From: Chitiniphilus shinanonensis DSM 23277 | GTDB lineage: Bacteria; Pseudomonadota; Gammaproteobacteria; Burkholderiales; Chitinibacteraceae | Length of the DNA stretch: 64,000 nucleotides | NCBI RefSeq assembly: GCF_000374805.1 | Contig: NZ_KB895356.1 | Span: forward strand, 1-64,000 | Direction of reading: 5' to 3' | Part shown: piece after piece, positions 35,071 to 43,533 of the stretch | Layout: every line of letters starts with the position of its first letter | Numbering within the stretch: position 1 is the stretch's first letter | Position numbers and translations under genes: made by a program | The notes under the pieces: model-generated | Told to the model about the DNA's origin: nothing | What the model saw: the letters and a program-made list of their open reading frames with translations, nothing else | The model's database searches: none

Positions 35071-36011
35071 CATGGCCGGCGCGCGTCGAAGCGCGCCGCC
35101 AGCCCGCGCTCGCGGAACGCCTCGACCACGAAGTCGATGAACACGCGGGTCTTGGGCGGCAACAGCCTGCGATTGGGGTAGTACAGGCTGATCGCGCCCA
35201 GTTCGGCATACCAGTCGGGCAGCAAGCGCACCAGCGCGCCCTGCTCCAGCCAGCGCACCGCGTGCGCCATCGGCAGCAACGCCACGCCGTGGCCCGCCAT
35301 CGCGGCATGGGCCATCGCGTCGGGATCGTCGAACACCAGCCGCGCGCGGTAGTCGGCCGCCGCCTGCTCGCCGGCGCGGTTGCGCATGGTCCAGGCGTAG
35401 AGGCGGCCGGTGGCCCCGGAGCGCCGGGCGATGCCCTCCAGGCACGCCAGGTCGGCCGGATGGCGCGGCAGCTCGCGCCCCGCCAGATAGTCGGGCGCGG
35501 CGACGGCGATCACGTGCGCCGGCGCCAGTTCACGCACCACCACGCCCTGGTTCAGCGCGATGCCGCCGCCGATGGCCGCGTCGAACGCGCCGCCAACCAG
35601 ATCCGCCGGGCGGTTGTCGAACTGCCAGTCCGGCACGATGGCGGGATAGCGCCGCAGGAATTCGCCCAGCAGCGGCACCAGGTATTCGCGGCCGAACGCC
35701 ACACCCATGCTGACCTTGAGCGTGCCGGCCGGCTGGCCGTCGTCCTCCGCCGCCCTGGCAAACGCCTGCTGCAACTGGTCGAACGGCCCGCCCGCCTCGT
35801 GCAGGAACTGCTCGCCGCGGTCGGTCAGGGTGAGCCGGCGCGTGCTGCGGTGGAACAGCCGCACGCCCAACTGCGCCTCCAGCCGCGCCACGTTCTTGCT
35901 CACCGCCGCCGGCGTCAGCCCCAGCCGCCGCGCCGCCGCCGAAAAACTGCCGGCCTGCGCGCTGACCAGGAACGACTCCACCAGGTTGAGCGCTTCCATC
36001 GTCCGATACAT
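35070..36011 (-). CDS. LysR-family transcriptional regulator
   Basis: 313 residues; an in-frame ATG at 35999 is an alternative start. The N-terminal helix-turn-helix is clear (FSAAARRLGLTPAAVSKNVARLE, then LFHRSTRRLTLT). The C-terminal periplasmic-binding-like effector domain runs from about residue 90 to the end. It belongs to the DsdC/AaeR-like group, whose members often control a divergent dehydrogenase. It is divergent from the SDR gene at 36107, the probable target. The 95-nt space between them should hold both promoters. Confidence 0.88.
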   Translation of the reverse strand: MYRTMEALNLVESFLVSAQAGSFSAAARRLGLTPAAVSKNVARLEAQLGVRLFHRSTRRLTLTDRGEQFLHEAGGPFDQLQQAFARAAEDDGQPAGTLKVSMGVAFGREYLVPLLGEFLRRYPAIVPDWQFDNRPADLVGGAFDAAIGGGIALNQGVVVRELAPAHVIAVAAPDYLAGRELPRHPADLACLEGIARRSGATGRLYAWTMRNRAGEQAAADYRARLVFDDPDAMAHAAMAGHGVALLPMAHAVRWLEQGALVRLLPDWYAELGAISLYYPNRRLLPPKTRVFIDFVVEAFRERGLAARFDARRP

Positions 36012-36106
36012 CCAGTTGAAGGTGATGATCCCGATTATGCGCTACCGAAGCGGGAATGCCATGACGATACTGGCGACACCTTTCCATGACTTCAGGAGCA
36101 GCAAAC

Positions 36107-36850
36107 ATGAACAAGCCCTTCGCCGACCGGATCGCTTTCGTCACGGGTGGCTCGCGCGGCATCGGCGCCGCCATCGTCCGCCGCCTGGCCCGCGACGGCG
36201 CGACCGTGGCCTTCACCTATCACGGCTCCGCCCCGCAGGCACAGGCGCTGGCCGCCGAGCTGGAAGCCGCCGGCGGCCGCGCGCTGGCGTTGCAGGCCGA
36301 CGCCGCCGATGCCGAGGCGCTGACCCAGGCCATCGCCACCGCCGCCGCCCGCTTCGGCCGCATCGACATCCTGGTGAACAACGCCGGCGTGGCGCACCTG
36401 GGCCCCGTGGACGCGCTGTCGCTGGCCGACTTCGACCACACCCTGGCGGTGAACGTGCGCGCCGTGTTCGTCGCCAGCCAGGCCGTGCTGCCGCACATGG
36501 GCCAGGGCGGACGCATCGTCAACATCAGCAGCTGCAACGCCGAGCGCATCCCGTTTGCCGGCGGCGCCGCCTACGCCATGAGCAAATCGGCGCTGCGCGG
36601 CCTGGTGCAGGGCATGGCGCGCGACCTGGGGCCGCGCGGCATCACCGTCAACAACGTCCAGCCCGGCCCGACCAACACCGACATGAACCCCGAAGTGGGC
36701 GATTTCGCCGACGCCATGCACCGGTTGATGGCCGTGCCCCGTCACGCCCACCCCGACGAGATCGCCGGCATGGTGGCCTACGTGGCGAGCGCGGAAGCGG
36801 CCTTCGTCACCGGGGCAAACCTGACCATCGATGGCGGGTTCAATGCGTGA
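36107..36850 (+). CDS. Short-chain dehydrogenase/reductase
   Basis: 247 residues from the ATG at 36107 (AGGAG upstream). The NAD(P)-binding motif is TGGSRGIGAA, then NNAGVAH. The catalytic residues are Ser in NISSCN and Y-x3-K in YAMSKSALRG. All are present. It resembles FabG-like 3-oxoacyl reductases, but the surroundings give no hint of fatty-acid synthesis. Substrate is unknown. The Arg following TGGS and the lack of an acidic residue at the end of beta-2 (TYHGS) favour NADPH. Confidence 0.88.
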   Translation: MNKPFADRIAFVTGGSRGIGAAIVRRLARDGATVAFTYHGSAPQAQALAAELEAAGGRALALQADAADAEALTQAIATAAARFGRIDILVNNAGVAHLGPVDALSLADFDHTLAVNVRAVFVASQAVLPHMGQGGRIVNISSCNAERIPFAGGAAYAMSKSALRGLVQGMARDLGPRGITVNNVQPGPTNTDMNPEVGDFADAMHRLMAVPRHAHPDEIAGMVAYVASAEAAFVTGANLTIDGGFNA

Positions 36851-36887
36851 GGCGAGGTGATGCCGGCCAAGCACAGCCTGAATGCAG

Positions 36888-36911
36888 ACAGCCCCGCAAA
36901 CGCGGGGCTGT
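36888..36911 (+). terminator. Hairpin terminator after SDR gene
   Basis: A 10-bp perfect stem ACAGCCCCGC / GCGGGGCTGT with loop AAAC lies between the convergent SDR and DUF1801 genes. Only a short T run follows. Confidence 0.6.
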
Positions 36912-36937
36912 TCCGTTTCATCGGCCGGCGATGGCGC

Positions 36938-37339
36938 CTAGTTGCTGCGTTTTGTCTTGCCGGCGACATTGAGCGCCACCGCCCCACGAACCAATGCCTG
37001 GAACGCCCCGGCGTCGATCTCCTCGCCTTGCTGGATATCGATCGCCCGGCGCGTCTTGCCGTCGAGGCTGGCGTTGAACAAGCCGGCCGGGTCGTCCAGC
37101 GCCGCGCCCTTGGCGAAGGTGAGCTTCACCTTGCCCTTGTACGATTCGCCGGTGCAGATCACGCCGGCGTGTTCCCACACCGGGATGTCCCATTTCCAGG
37201 TCTCGACGATGTCCGGGTCGGCTTCCCTGATGAGCCTGCGCATCGTCGCCAGCGTCTGGCCGCGCCAATCGCCCAGCTCGGCGAGGTGCCGATCGATCCG
37301 CCCGGAGGCCGAGTCCGCTCCGCCCGTAGATTGCGTCAT
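36938..37339 (-). CDS. DUF1801 (YdhG/YjbR-like) protein
   Basis: 133 residues. The DUF1801 signatures LIREADPDIVETWKWDIPVW and KVKLTFAKGAALDDPAGLFNASLDGKTRRAIDI are clear. The family has a CyaY-like fold and unknown function. It is a stand-alone gene with GGAACG before the ATG. The gap from 37340 to the permease terminator region has no gene. Confidence 0.85.
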   Translation of the reverse strand: MTQSTGGADSASGRIDRHLAELGDWRGQTLATMRRLIREADPDIVETWKWDIPVWEHAGVICTGESYKGKVKLTFAKGAALDDPAGLFNASLDGKTRRAIDIQQGEEIDAGAFQALVRGAVALNVAGKTKRSN

Positions 37340-37530
37340 CCGTCGTTCCTTGCGCCGCGCGCCGCTGTGGGATGACGAAATGCTAACGCGAATGATTGCC
37401 GGCCAGCTGGCAAAACATCCTGGTAGCGACGATAGGCGGATGGACGTCGGTGGTTACGGCGTTGCGCGGGCGGCACCGCCAGTCAATCGATGAGGCGGAG
37501 CAACGGGCCAAACGCGCTCCGCTCAATGGC

Positions 37531-37573
37531 AAAACGGCGCTCCGGCGGGGAGCATGTCCTCGCCGGAACGCCG
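37531..37573 (-). terminator. Terminator of CbiM/NikM-like gene
   Basis: A 13-bp stem (37561-37573 with 37535-37547, one mismatch) is followed on the minus strand by TTTT. It lies 16 nt after the permease stop. Confidence 0.65.
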
Positions 37574-37588
37574 CTTCACGTGGTGGAA

Positions 37589-38491
37589 TCAACCCGCCAG
37601 CGACGGCTTGGCGGCGGTGCGCAGCATCCTGGCCAGCAGCGCGCCCAGCGCAGCCACCAGCAGCACGCCGGCCAGCCCGGCCAGCGCGGTGGAGAGCACC
37701 GAATCGCCCAGCGCGGGCACCGCGTAGTCGGCCAGCGGCGCCACGAACAGCGGAGCGCTTTCCTTGAGGAAGCCGTACTGCTGCGCCACCCACTCCAGGC
37801 CGTCGGGATAGGCGCTGGCGAACGGGCTGAGCACGGTGGCCATCAGCAACGCGCCGAGGAACGGCGTGGCGACCTTCCACGACCCCGAACTGGCGGGCCG
37901 GCTGTCGAGCAGACCGACCAGCAGCAGCGTGACCAGGGCCTCGCCCACGCCGATCAGCGCATGCACGCCCAGCATCGCCGGCAACACCTGGCTGGCGGCG
38001 ATGGTGCCGCTGAGCGCCAGTTCCACGCTGCACGCCGTGGCGGCCAGCATGATCGACGCCCAGCCGGCCAGCATCAGCGCCACGTTGCGATGCAGTCCGC
38101 GCCGCAGCAGCAGCGCATGCAACAGGCCGCCGACACCGGCACCGATCAGCGCCATGTTGAAGACGTTGACCCCCAGCACCAGCAGGCCGCCGTCGGCGAA
38201 TACCAGCGACTGGATGGCGACGACCAGCGCCATCGCCAGCACGCCGTAAGGCACGCCGAGCACGGCCGAAGCCAGCACGCCACCCAATAAATGGCCGGAG
38301 GTGCCGCTTTGCACCGGGAAATTGAGCATCTGCCCTGCAAAGATCAGCGCGGCCACGGCGGCGAAGCGCAAGGAATCGGGTTTGTTTGCTGACTTGATTG
38401 CAAAGCGAGTGGCCAAAGCAATACCCGTTACCGCGAGGGCCGCGCTAACGGGACAGATGGAACCATTGAGCATTTCGCTTGGAATGTGCAT
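37589..38491 (-). CDS. CbiM/NikM-like Ni2+/Co2+ uptake permease with fused CbiN/PDGLE domain
   Basis: 300 residues from the ATG at 38491 (AGGAG upstream). It starts MHIPSEMLNG, whose N-terminal Met-His is the metal-binding feature of CbiM/NikM. It contains NFPVQSGTSGHLLGG and about six transmembrane helices. The C-terminal third carries SAYPDGLEWVAQQYGF, the PDGLE signature of CbiN/NikN, so M and N parts are fused. No CbiQ or CbiO (energy-coupling) gene is near; solo CbiMN proteins can transport metal. It is placed head to head with the hydrogenase operon, so nickel supply for the [NiFe] site is the likely job. Confidence 0.88.
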   Translation of the reverse strand: MHIPSEMLNGSICPVSAALAVTGIALATRFAIKSANKPDSLRFAAVAALIFAGQMLNFPVQSGTSGHLLGGVLASAVLGVPYGVLAMALVVAIQSLVFADGGLLVLGVNVFNMALIGAGVGGLLHALLLRRGLHRNVALMLAGWASIMLAATACSVELALSGTIAASQVLPAMLGVHALIGVGEALVTLLLVGLLDSRPASSGSWKVATPFLGALLMATVLSPFASAYPDGLEWVAQQYGFLKESAPLFVAPLADYAVPALGDSVLSTALAGLAGVLLVAALGALLARMLRTAAKPSLAG

Positions 38492-39162
38492 TGAGTGCTC
38501 CTGTAATCCTGACTAGTGTGCCCGCTATTTTTGTAGCTCATGCGATCTATCCGTTTGACCTCGCGCAACGTTCCCGGCAGATGAGCCGTTAGACTTCTCC
38601 GTAAAAGGCGATTTGCGGGTTCGTTCGGCATTGGATTGCATTTGGACGCCAGCCCGATATTGCAAAAATATAAACAATGGAAGAGCGCAAGTAGCCGTTC
38701 ACGCGCCGTTCGTGGACGTTCAAAGACCAATTGCAGATCCGTTCCCTGCTCGGGTCGCCACGCCGGTTCCCCTGCGTGCCCCACTCCGCTTTGCTCTTCC
38801 GGTACGGCAACAACCTGATAAATGGCGTTTATCGCAGGAGTTGACTCATGCAGCGGACTACCAGGTGCTGAGCGGCATTTTCGCGCGATCCGACAGCGCG
38901 GTGCAGAAAACGGCGGCAATGCTGATCGATATCAGCCGCAATCCCGTTTTCGGTTTTTTCCCATTCCCGCCGCGGCGCGCTTCGAACACCTTTGCCGATG
39001 AAGTCGGCACCTCGATAGCAATCGAGAAGGAATCTTATTTAGAAATTGGAAGCACCGGGGCGGGACGATCCGGTTTTCCAGACGATTCCGAAGGCGGCGG
39101 TTTTTCGTCCGCTTTTTTATTTCCGGCAATGCCTCTGCGCGAAACGAAAGGCTCGTGAACCT
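38492..39162. other. Divergent control region between nickel permease and hydrogenase operon
   Basis: 671 nt of lower GC than the flanks. It has several short open frames but none with a ribosome-binding site, known domain or convincing codon use. It must hold the promoters for both directions. No perfect sigma-54, FNR or NikR site was found. A near sigma-54 motif at 38626-38640 has the wrong spacing. Confidence 0.5.
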
Positions 39163-41076
39163 ATGAAACTCATGAACTACAAGGCGTGCGTGTGCAACCT
39201 GTGCGGCACTGGGTGCGGCCAGTTTCTGAAGACGGACGGCAGAAAGGTCTTTGGCGTGGCGCCGCTGATCGCGCACCCGGTCAGCAAGGGCAAGCTCTGC
39301 ATCCGGGGCTGGCACGCCAATGAGCTGCTGAGCACCAACGAGCGGATCACCACGCCGCTGATCCGCGAGAACGGCCAGTTGCGCGAAGCCAGCTACGAAG
39401 AAGCGATCGCGCTGGTGGTCGAACGCATGCGTCAGTTCGACGGCGCCGCCGGCGAGATCGGCATCCTGGCGTCGGCGCGCTCGTCCAACGAGGACAGCTT
39501 CGCGCTGGGCCGGCTGGCACGCGAGGTGTTCGGCACCACGGTGCGCGGCATCGGCGCCGAGGCCGGCCATCGCAAGAGCATGGCGTCGCTGGAGCACGCC
39601 TTCGGCTACCCCGGCGCGCACGGCAGCCTGACCAGCATCGACAAGGCCGACTACATCCTGGTGATCGGCACCGACATCACCCGGCAGAACCCGGTGATCG
39701 GCGGCAACATCCACGCCGCCCAGCGCCGCGGCGCCCGCGTGGTGACGCTGTCCAGTTCGCGCACCCAGATCGCCAAGCTGTCGACCAAGCACTTCCAGCA
39801 GAAGCCGGGCACCAAGGGCCTGCTGGTCAACGCGCTGGCCAAGGCGCTGCTGGCGATCCGCACCGCCAACCGCGAGCGCCGCGCCAACGTGGACCAGATG
39901 CCCGGCCATACCGAGTACGTCGCGTCGCTGCGCAGCATTTCCTCGGTGGCGCTGGAGCGTGCCAGCGGCATCCGCTACGAGGAGATCGAAGAGGAAGCCA
40001 AGTTCCTGGAACAGGCCAAGTCCATCGTGTTCCTGTTCTCCAGCGGCATTTCCGGGCTGGACCGCCCCACCATCGACGCGATCACCAACCTGGCGCTGCT
40101 CACCGACCGCATGGATCACGAGCATTCGGCGGTGATCCCGGTGGCGGGCATCAGCAACCTGCAAGGCGGCTTCGACATGGGCGTGTCCGGCGAGCCCGGC
40201 AACAGCGTGTTCAAGGCGCTGGCCGAGCCGGATTCGCCGATCCGCGCGCTGTTCGTGATCGACCATGACGACGGCATCATCCGCGACAAGGAACGCATCT
40301 CCAAACTGGATTTCGTCGCCTATTCCTGTGCCTACCGCAACGCCTTCATGGACTTGGCGCACGTGGTGTTCCCGCTACCGGCATACAACGAGACCGACGG
40401 CACCTACACCGCCGCCGACAAGCGGGTGCAGATCACCCGCAAGAACGTCGACAACCCGCACGGCGTGCTGCCGGGCTGGGCGCTGTTCCAGCGGCTTGCC
40501 GTCGCGTCCGGGAAAGCCTGGGGTTATCAGGACGCCGCCGGCGTCTTCGCCGACATCGCGGCCAAGGTGCCCGGCTACGCCGACCTGAGCCACGAACTGC
40601 TGGGCAAGGGGTTCGGCCAGCACTGGAATCCCAAGGCGTTCCCCAATTCGCGCCAGCGCAAATTCAACGCGATCAATATCGAATACTGGGAATCGCCGAC
40701 CACGCCCGAATTCCCGTTCGCATTGATGATCGGCAAGGCGCAGCACTATTGGCACCAGAACAATCTGATGCGCAAGACCATCGTGCCGCGCCGCGAATAC
40801 GACCAGACCCTCTGGCTTTATCCGCAGGGCTATATCGAGATTTCGCCGGAAGACGCCGCCAATTTGAAAGTGCGCGACAAATGGCTGGTCAATGTCTGCT
40901 CCAGCACCGGCACCTGCATGAAGATCGCGGTGAAGATCTCGCCGGACGTGCAGAACGGCACCGCCTATATCCCGTATTTCATCAAGAACATGATTTCCGA
41001 TTTCCTGATCCCGTATGAAAACGCCTACGCGGCCGGCGAGGAAAGCGTGATTCCCATCAAAATCCAAGAAGCATGA
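39163..41076 (+). CDS. Formate-dehydrogenase-like molybdopterin oxidoreductase subunit lacking catalytic Sec/Cys
   Basis: 637 residues from the ATG at 39163. The N-terminal [4Fe-4S] ligands are present: C11-x2-C14-x3-C18 (CNLCGTGCG) and C46 (GKLCIRGW). A molybdopterin/MGD-binding fold follows (DYILVIGTDITRQNP, SNLQGGFDMGVSG, FPLPAYNETDGTYT), then the C-terminal domain (YPQGYIEISPEDAANLKV). By eye, the FdhF segment with the catalytic Sec/Cys-His pair aligns with GAEAGHRKSMASLEHAFG (residues 131-148): His136 is kept but the Sec/Cys is Gly135. No in-frame TGA is involved. Formate oxidation is therefore doubtful. The subunit may relay electrons, as NuoG does in complex I. It is the first gene of the hydrogenase operon. 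Confidence 0.85.
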   Translation: MKLMNYKACVCNLCGTGCGQFLKTDGRKVFGVAPLIAHPVSKGKLCIRGWHANELLSTNERITTPLIRENGQLREASYEEAIALVVERMRQFDGAAGEIGILASARSSNEDSFALGRLAREVFGTTVRGIGAEAGHRKSMASLEHAFGYPGAHGSLTSIDKADYILVIGTDITRQNPVIGGNIHAAQRRGARVVTLSSSRTQIAKLSTKHFQQKPGTKGLLVNALAKALLAIRTANRERRANVDQMPGHTEYVASLRSISSVALERASGIRYEEIEEEAKFLEQAKSIVFLFSSGISGLDRPTIDAITNLALLTDRMDHEHSAVIPVAGISNLQGGFDMGVSGEPGNSVFKALAEPDSPIRALFVIDHDDGIIRDKERISKLDFVAYSCAYRNAFMDLAHVVFPLPAYNETDGTYTAADKRVQITRKNVDNPHGVLPGWALFQRLAVASGKAWGYQDAAGVFADIAAKVPGYADLSHELLGKGFGQHWNPKAFPNSRQRKFNAINIEYWESPTTPEFPFALMIGKAQHYWHQNNLMRKTIVPRREYDQTLWLYPQGYIEISPEDAANLKVRDKWLVNVCSSTGTCMKIAVKISPDVQNGTAYIPYFIKNMISDFLIPYENAYAAGEESVIPIKIQEA

Positions 41077-41093
41077 ATAGCGAGGCGCTAACC

Positions 41094-42155
41094 ATGTCCA
41101 TGTACATTGTGTCTTCACATGAGATCAAGCAGCTGGCCGAAGCGCTTCGTGCTTCCTACGACGTCTACGGCCCGCAGGTCGACCCGCAGACCCAGCAGGT
41201 GTTCTTCGACCAGCTCGGCGATGTCGAGGCGCTGAATCTGGAAGCCCCGATTCCGTCGATGCCGGTGAAGGAAATCCTGTTTCCGCAAATGGAGCGGGTG
41301 CTCCAATACAAATACGACGCCGAGGCGCAAAGCGTCGAAATGAGCAAGCCGTATGCCGAAAGGCCGAAGGTATTGTTCGGACTGCGGCCTTGCGATCTGT
41401 CGGGCATTCTGGTGCTCGACCGCTTCTTTCTCGGCCAGGAATTCGTCGACGACGTGTATCTGACCCATCGCCGCCAATGCCTGCTGATCAGCAATACCTG
41501 CCTGAATCCCTTTCCGCAATGCTTCTGCGTCTGCACCCATTCCGGCCCCGATGCCGATGAAGGCTTCGATCTCGATCTGACCAAGCTGAAGGACGGTTAT
41601 CTGGTGCGGGTCGGCAGCGAAAAGGGCCAGGCCATCGCCGACGAGCGCAATTGGAAGCCGGCGCAGCCGCATCACCTTTCCGAACACAAGGCGGTGGTCG
41701 ACCGCTGCATCGACCTGTTCCCGGAAATGGCCACCGACAACAAGGCGTGGGTGTCGCGCGTGATGAACCGGATCACCACCGGCTTCATCAAGAGCGAAAC
41801 CTGGGAATACATCGGCGACCAGTGCTTCGAATGCGGCGCCTGTTCCTTCGTCTGCCCGACCTGCAGCTGCTTCAACGTCGAGGATTCGCGGATGTGCGAC
41901 GGCGAGTGCGAGCGGCTGCGCACCCACGACTCCTGTTCCTTCGAGGGCTACGCGCGCATGGCGGGCGACCACAACCCGCGCCAGCCGGTGGAGGACCGCC
42001 GCAACAAGCGCTTCTTCTGCAAGCTCTCCTACCCCCAGTCGAAGAAATACCTGCGCCCCGGCTGCGTCGGCTGCGGCCGCTGCCAGTGGGTCTGTCCGGG
42101 CGACATCGGGCTGCCGAATGTCGTCCAGTACATTCGCCGCGAAATCACGGAATAA
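41094..42155 (+). CDS. Sulfhydrogenase beta / AsrA-like iron-sulfur subunit
   Basis: 353 residues from the ATG at 41094 (GAGG upstream). An ATG at 41073 overlapping the upstream stop is possible. Two ferredoxin-type clusters are near the C-terminal half: CFECGACSFVCPTCSC and CVGCGRCQWVCPG. An N-terminal domain with LFGLRPCDLSGILVLDRFF and NTCLNPFPQCFCVCTHSG is typical of HydB of Pyrococcus hydrogenase I and AsrA of anaerobic sulfite reductase. Such subunits pass electrons between a flavin subunit and the hydrogenase. Its presence here replaces HycB of formate hydrogenlyase. Confidence 0.88.
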   Translation: MSMYIVSSHEIKQLAEALRASYDVYGPQVDPQTQQVFFDQLGDVEALNLEAPIPSMPVKEILFPQMERVLQYKYDAEAQSVEMSKPYAERPKVLFGLRPCDLSGILVLDRFFLGQEFVDDVYLTHRRQCLLISNTCLNPFPQCFCVCTHSGPDADEGFDLDLTKLKDGYLVRVGSEKGQAIADERNWKPAQPHHLSEHKAVVDRCIDLFPEMATDNKAWVSRVMNRITTGFIKSETWEYIGDQCFECGACSFVCPTCSCFNVEDSRMCDGECERLRTHDSCSFEGYARMAGDHNPRQPVEDRRNKRFFCKLSYPQSKKYLRPGCVGCGRCQWVCPGDIGLPNVVQYIRREITE

Positions 42156-42167
42156 GGGAAGCGATCC

Positions 42168-43046
42168 ATGTCCAACTGTCACGGCAGCCATGCCCACGGA
42201 ACCTGCAAGCAGACGGGGCTGTGTCCGATCGTCACCTTCCCCGAGGTGGTCAACATCGACGAGATCCGCGATGAGGCCCCCGAGGTCAAGACGTTCTACA
42301 TGTCGTTCCTGAACAAGGATGTCGAGCGCGAATTCCGCATCAAGTCGGGCCAGTTCATCATGTGCACGGTGTTCGGCGCCGGCGAATTCGCCGTGTCGCT
42401 GCCGCCCAGCCCGGAGAACGACCGCTTCCACATCTCGGTGCGCGCAGTCGGCAAGGTCACCCATGCGCTGCACGCGCTGAAGCCGGGCGACAAGCTCGGC
42501 GTGCGCGGCCCGTTCGGCAACGGTTTCCCGTTCGAGGAGATCAAGGGCAAGAACATCATCTACGTGGCGGGCGGCATCGGCCTGATCCCGCTGCGCAGCT
42601 CGATCGTGCATGCCTTGCAGCACCGCGAGGACTTCGGCCGCATCATCCTGCTCTACGGCGCGCGCAGCTCGCGCGACCTGATGTACCAGCCGGATATCCA
42701 GCTCTGGAAGCAGAACGCCGGCTTCGAGACCTTCATCACCATCGACCGTCCCGAGGAAGGCTGGGATGGCGAGGTCGGCTACGTCAACCAGCTGGTCGAC
42801 AAGGCCAATGTGCCGATCGACAACAGCGTGGCCTTCGTCTGCGGCCCGCCCGTGATGTTCAACAGCGTGATCGGCGAGTTCCTCAAGCGCGGCATGAGCG
42901 AGGACGCCATCGTCTCCACGCTGGAGCGCCAGATGAAGTGCGGCATCGGCAAGTGCCAGCACTGCGCCATCGGCCGCACGCTGGTCTGCACCGACGGGCC
43001 GGTCTACACCTACCGCCAGATCAAGACCCTGGGCGAGCAGATATGA
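42168..43046 (+). CDS. Sulfhydrogenase gamma / AsrB-like FAD-NAD(P) reductase subunit
   Basis: 292 residues. It has a ferredoxin-NADP reductase fold: the flavin part FRIKSGQFIMCTVFGAGEFAV, RAVGKVTHALHALKPGDKLGVRGPFGNGFPFE, the nucleotide-binding glycine loop IIYVAGGIGLIPLRS and AFVCGPPVMFNSV. The C-terminus carries a [2Fe-2S] motif, MKCGIGKCQHCAIGRTLVC. This arrangement is that of HydG of soluble hydrogenase I, AsrB and PyrK. It should exchange hydride with NAD(P)H and electrons with the beta subunit. Its stop overlaps the protease start by 4 nt. Confidence 0.9.
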   Translation: MSNCHGSHAHGTCKQTGLCPIVTFPEVVNIDEIRDEAPEVKTFYMSFLNKDVEREFRIKSGQFIMCTVFGAGEFAVSLPPSPENDRFHISVRAVGKVTHALHALKPGDKLGVRGPFGNGFPFEEIKGKNIIYVAGGIGLIPLRSSIVHALQHREDFGRIILLYGARSSRDLMYQPDIQLWKQNAGFETFITIDRPEEGWDGEVGYVNQLVDKANVPIDNSVAFVCGPPVMFNSVIGEFLKRGMSEDAIVSTLERQMKCGIGKCQHCAIGRTLVCTDGPVYTYRQIKTLGEQI

Positions 43047-43531
43047 GCCTCGCCCAAGACCTCACCCGCATTCTGTCGCGCCCCACCTGCATCGTCGGCG
43101 TCGGCAACACGCTGCGCAGCGACGACGCGGTGGGCCCCTTCATCGCCGGCCGGCTCCAGACCGAGCTGCCGCCCGCCGACGGCCACGTCGTGGTCGATGC
43201 CGAGGACGTCATCGAGAACCACGTGTTCCGCATCGCCGACAGCGAGGTCGCCAACGTGCTGGTGATCGACGCGGTGCAGGGCACCGGCGGCGCCCCCGGC
43301 TCGCTGGTGCTGGGCGAGCTGGCGGAGCTGGAAGTGGGCGGCGGCTATTCGACCCACAAGCTGGCGCTGTCCATGGCCGCCAGCGTGCTGGCGCAGCACG
43401 GCAAGACGGTCTACCTGCTCGGCATCGCCGCGGAGAACATCGACTTCGGCATGGCAATGAGCAAGGACATTCTGGATAGCGCCGAAACAGTCATCGACCT
43501 GGTGATCGGGCGAGTCGGGAGGAGTAACTGA
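43043..43531 (+). CDS. Hydrogenase maturation protease (HycI/HyaD family)
   Basis: 162 residues starting in an ATGA overlap. It has the family opening CIVGVGNTLRSDDAVGPFIAGRL with the nickel-sensing Asp, then VVDAEDVIENHVFRI and NVLVIDAVQGTGGAPGSLVL. It cuts the C-terminal tail from the large subunit once nickel is inserted. The large subunit two genes on has such a tail after its last Cys motif. Encoding the protease inside the structural operon agrees with a dedicated pair. Confidence 0.9.
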   Translation: MSLAQDLTRILSRPTCIVGVGNTLRSDDAVGPFIAGRLQTELPPADGHVVVDAEDVIENHVFRIADSEVANVLVIDAVQGTGGAPGSLVLGELAELEVGGGYSTHKLALSMAASVLAQHGKTVYLLGIAAENIDFGMAMSKDILDSAETVIDLVIGRVGRSN

Positions 43532-43533
43532 AT

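Noticed and set aside
38626..38640. Possible sigma-54 promoter for the hydrogenase operon
   Set aside because: The GG and GC elements are 9 nt apart rather than 10, and the site is more than 500 nt from the first gene.
38613..39158. 181-residue open frame in front of the hydrogenase operon
   Set aside because: No ribosome-binding site, no known motif and erratic composition; it covers the expected promoter region.
39163..41076. Selenocysteine at the formate-dehydrogenase active site
   Set aside because: No in-frame TGA occurs in the gene; the aligned codon encodes Gly, so the site is not Sec.
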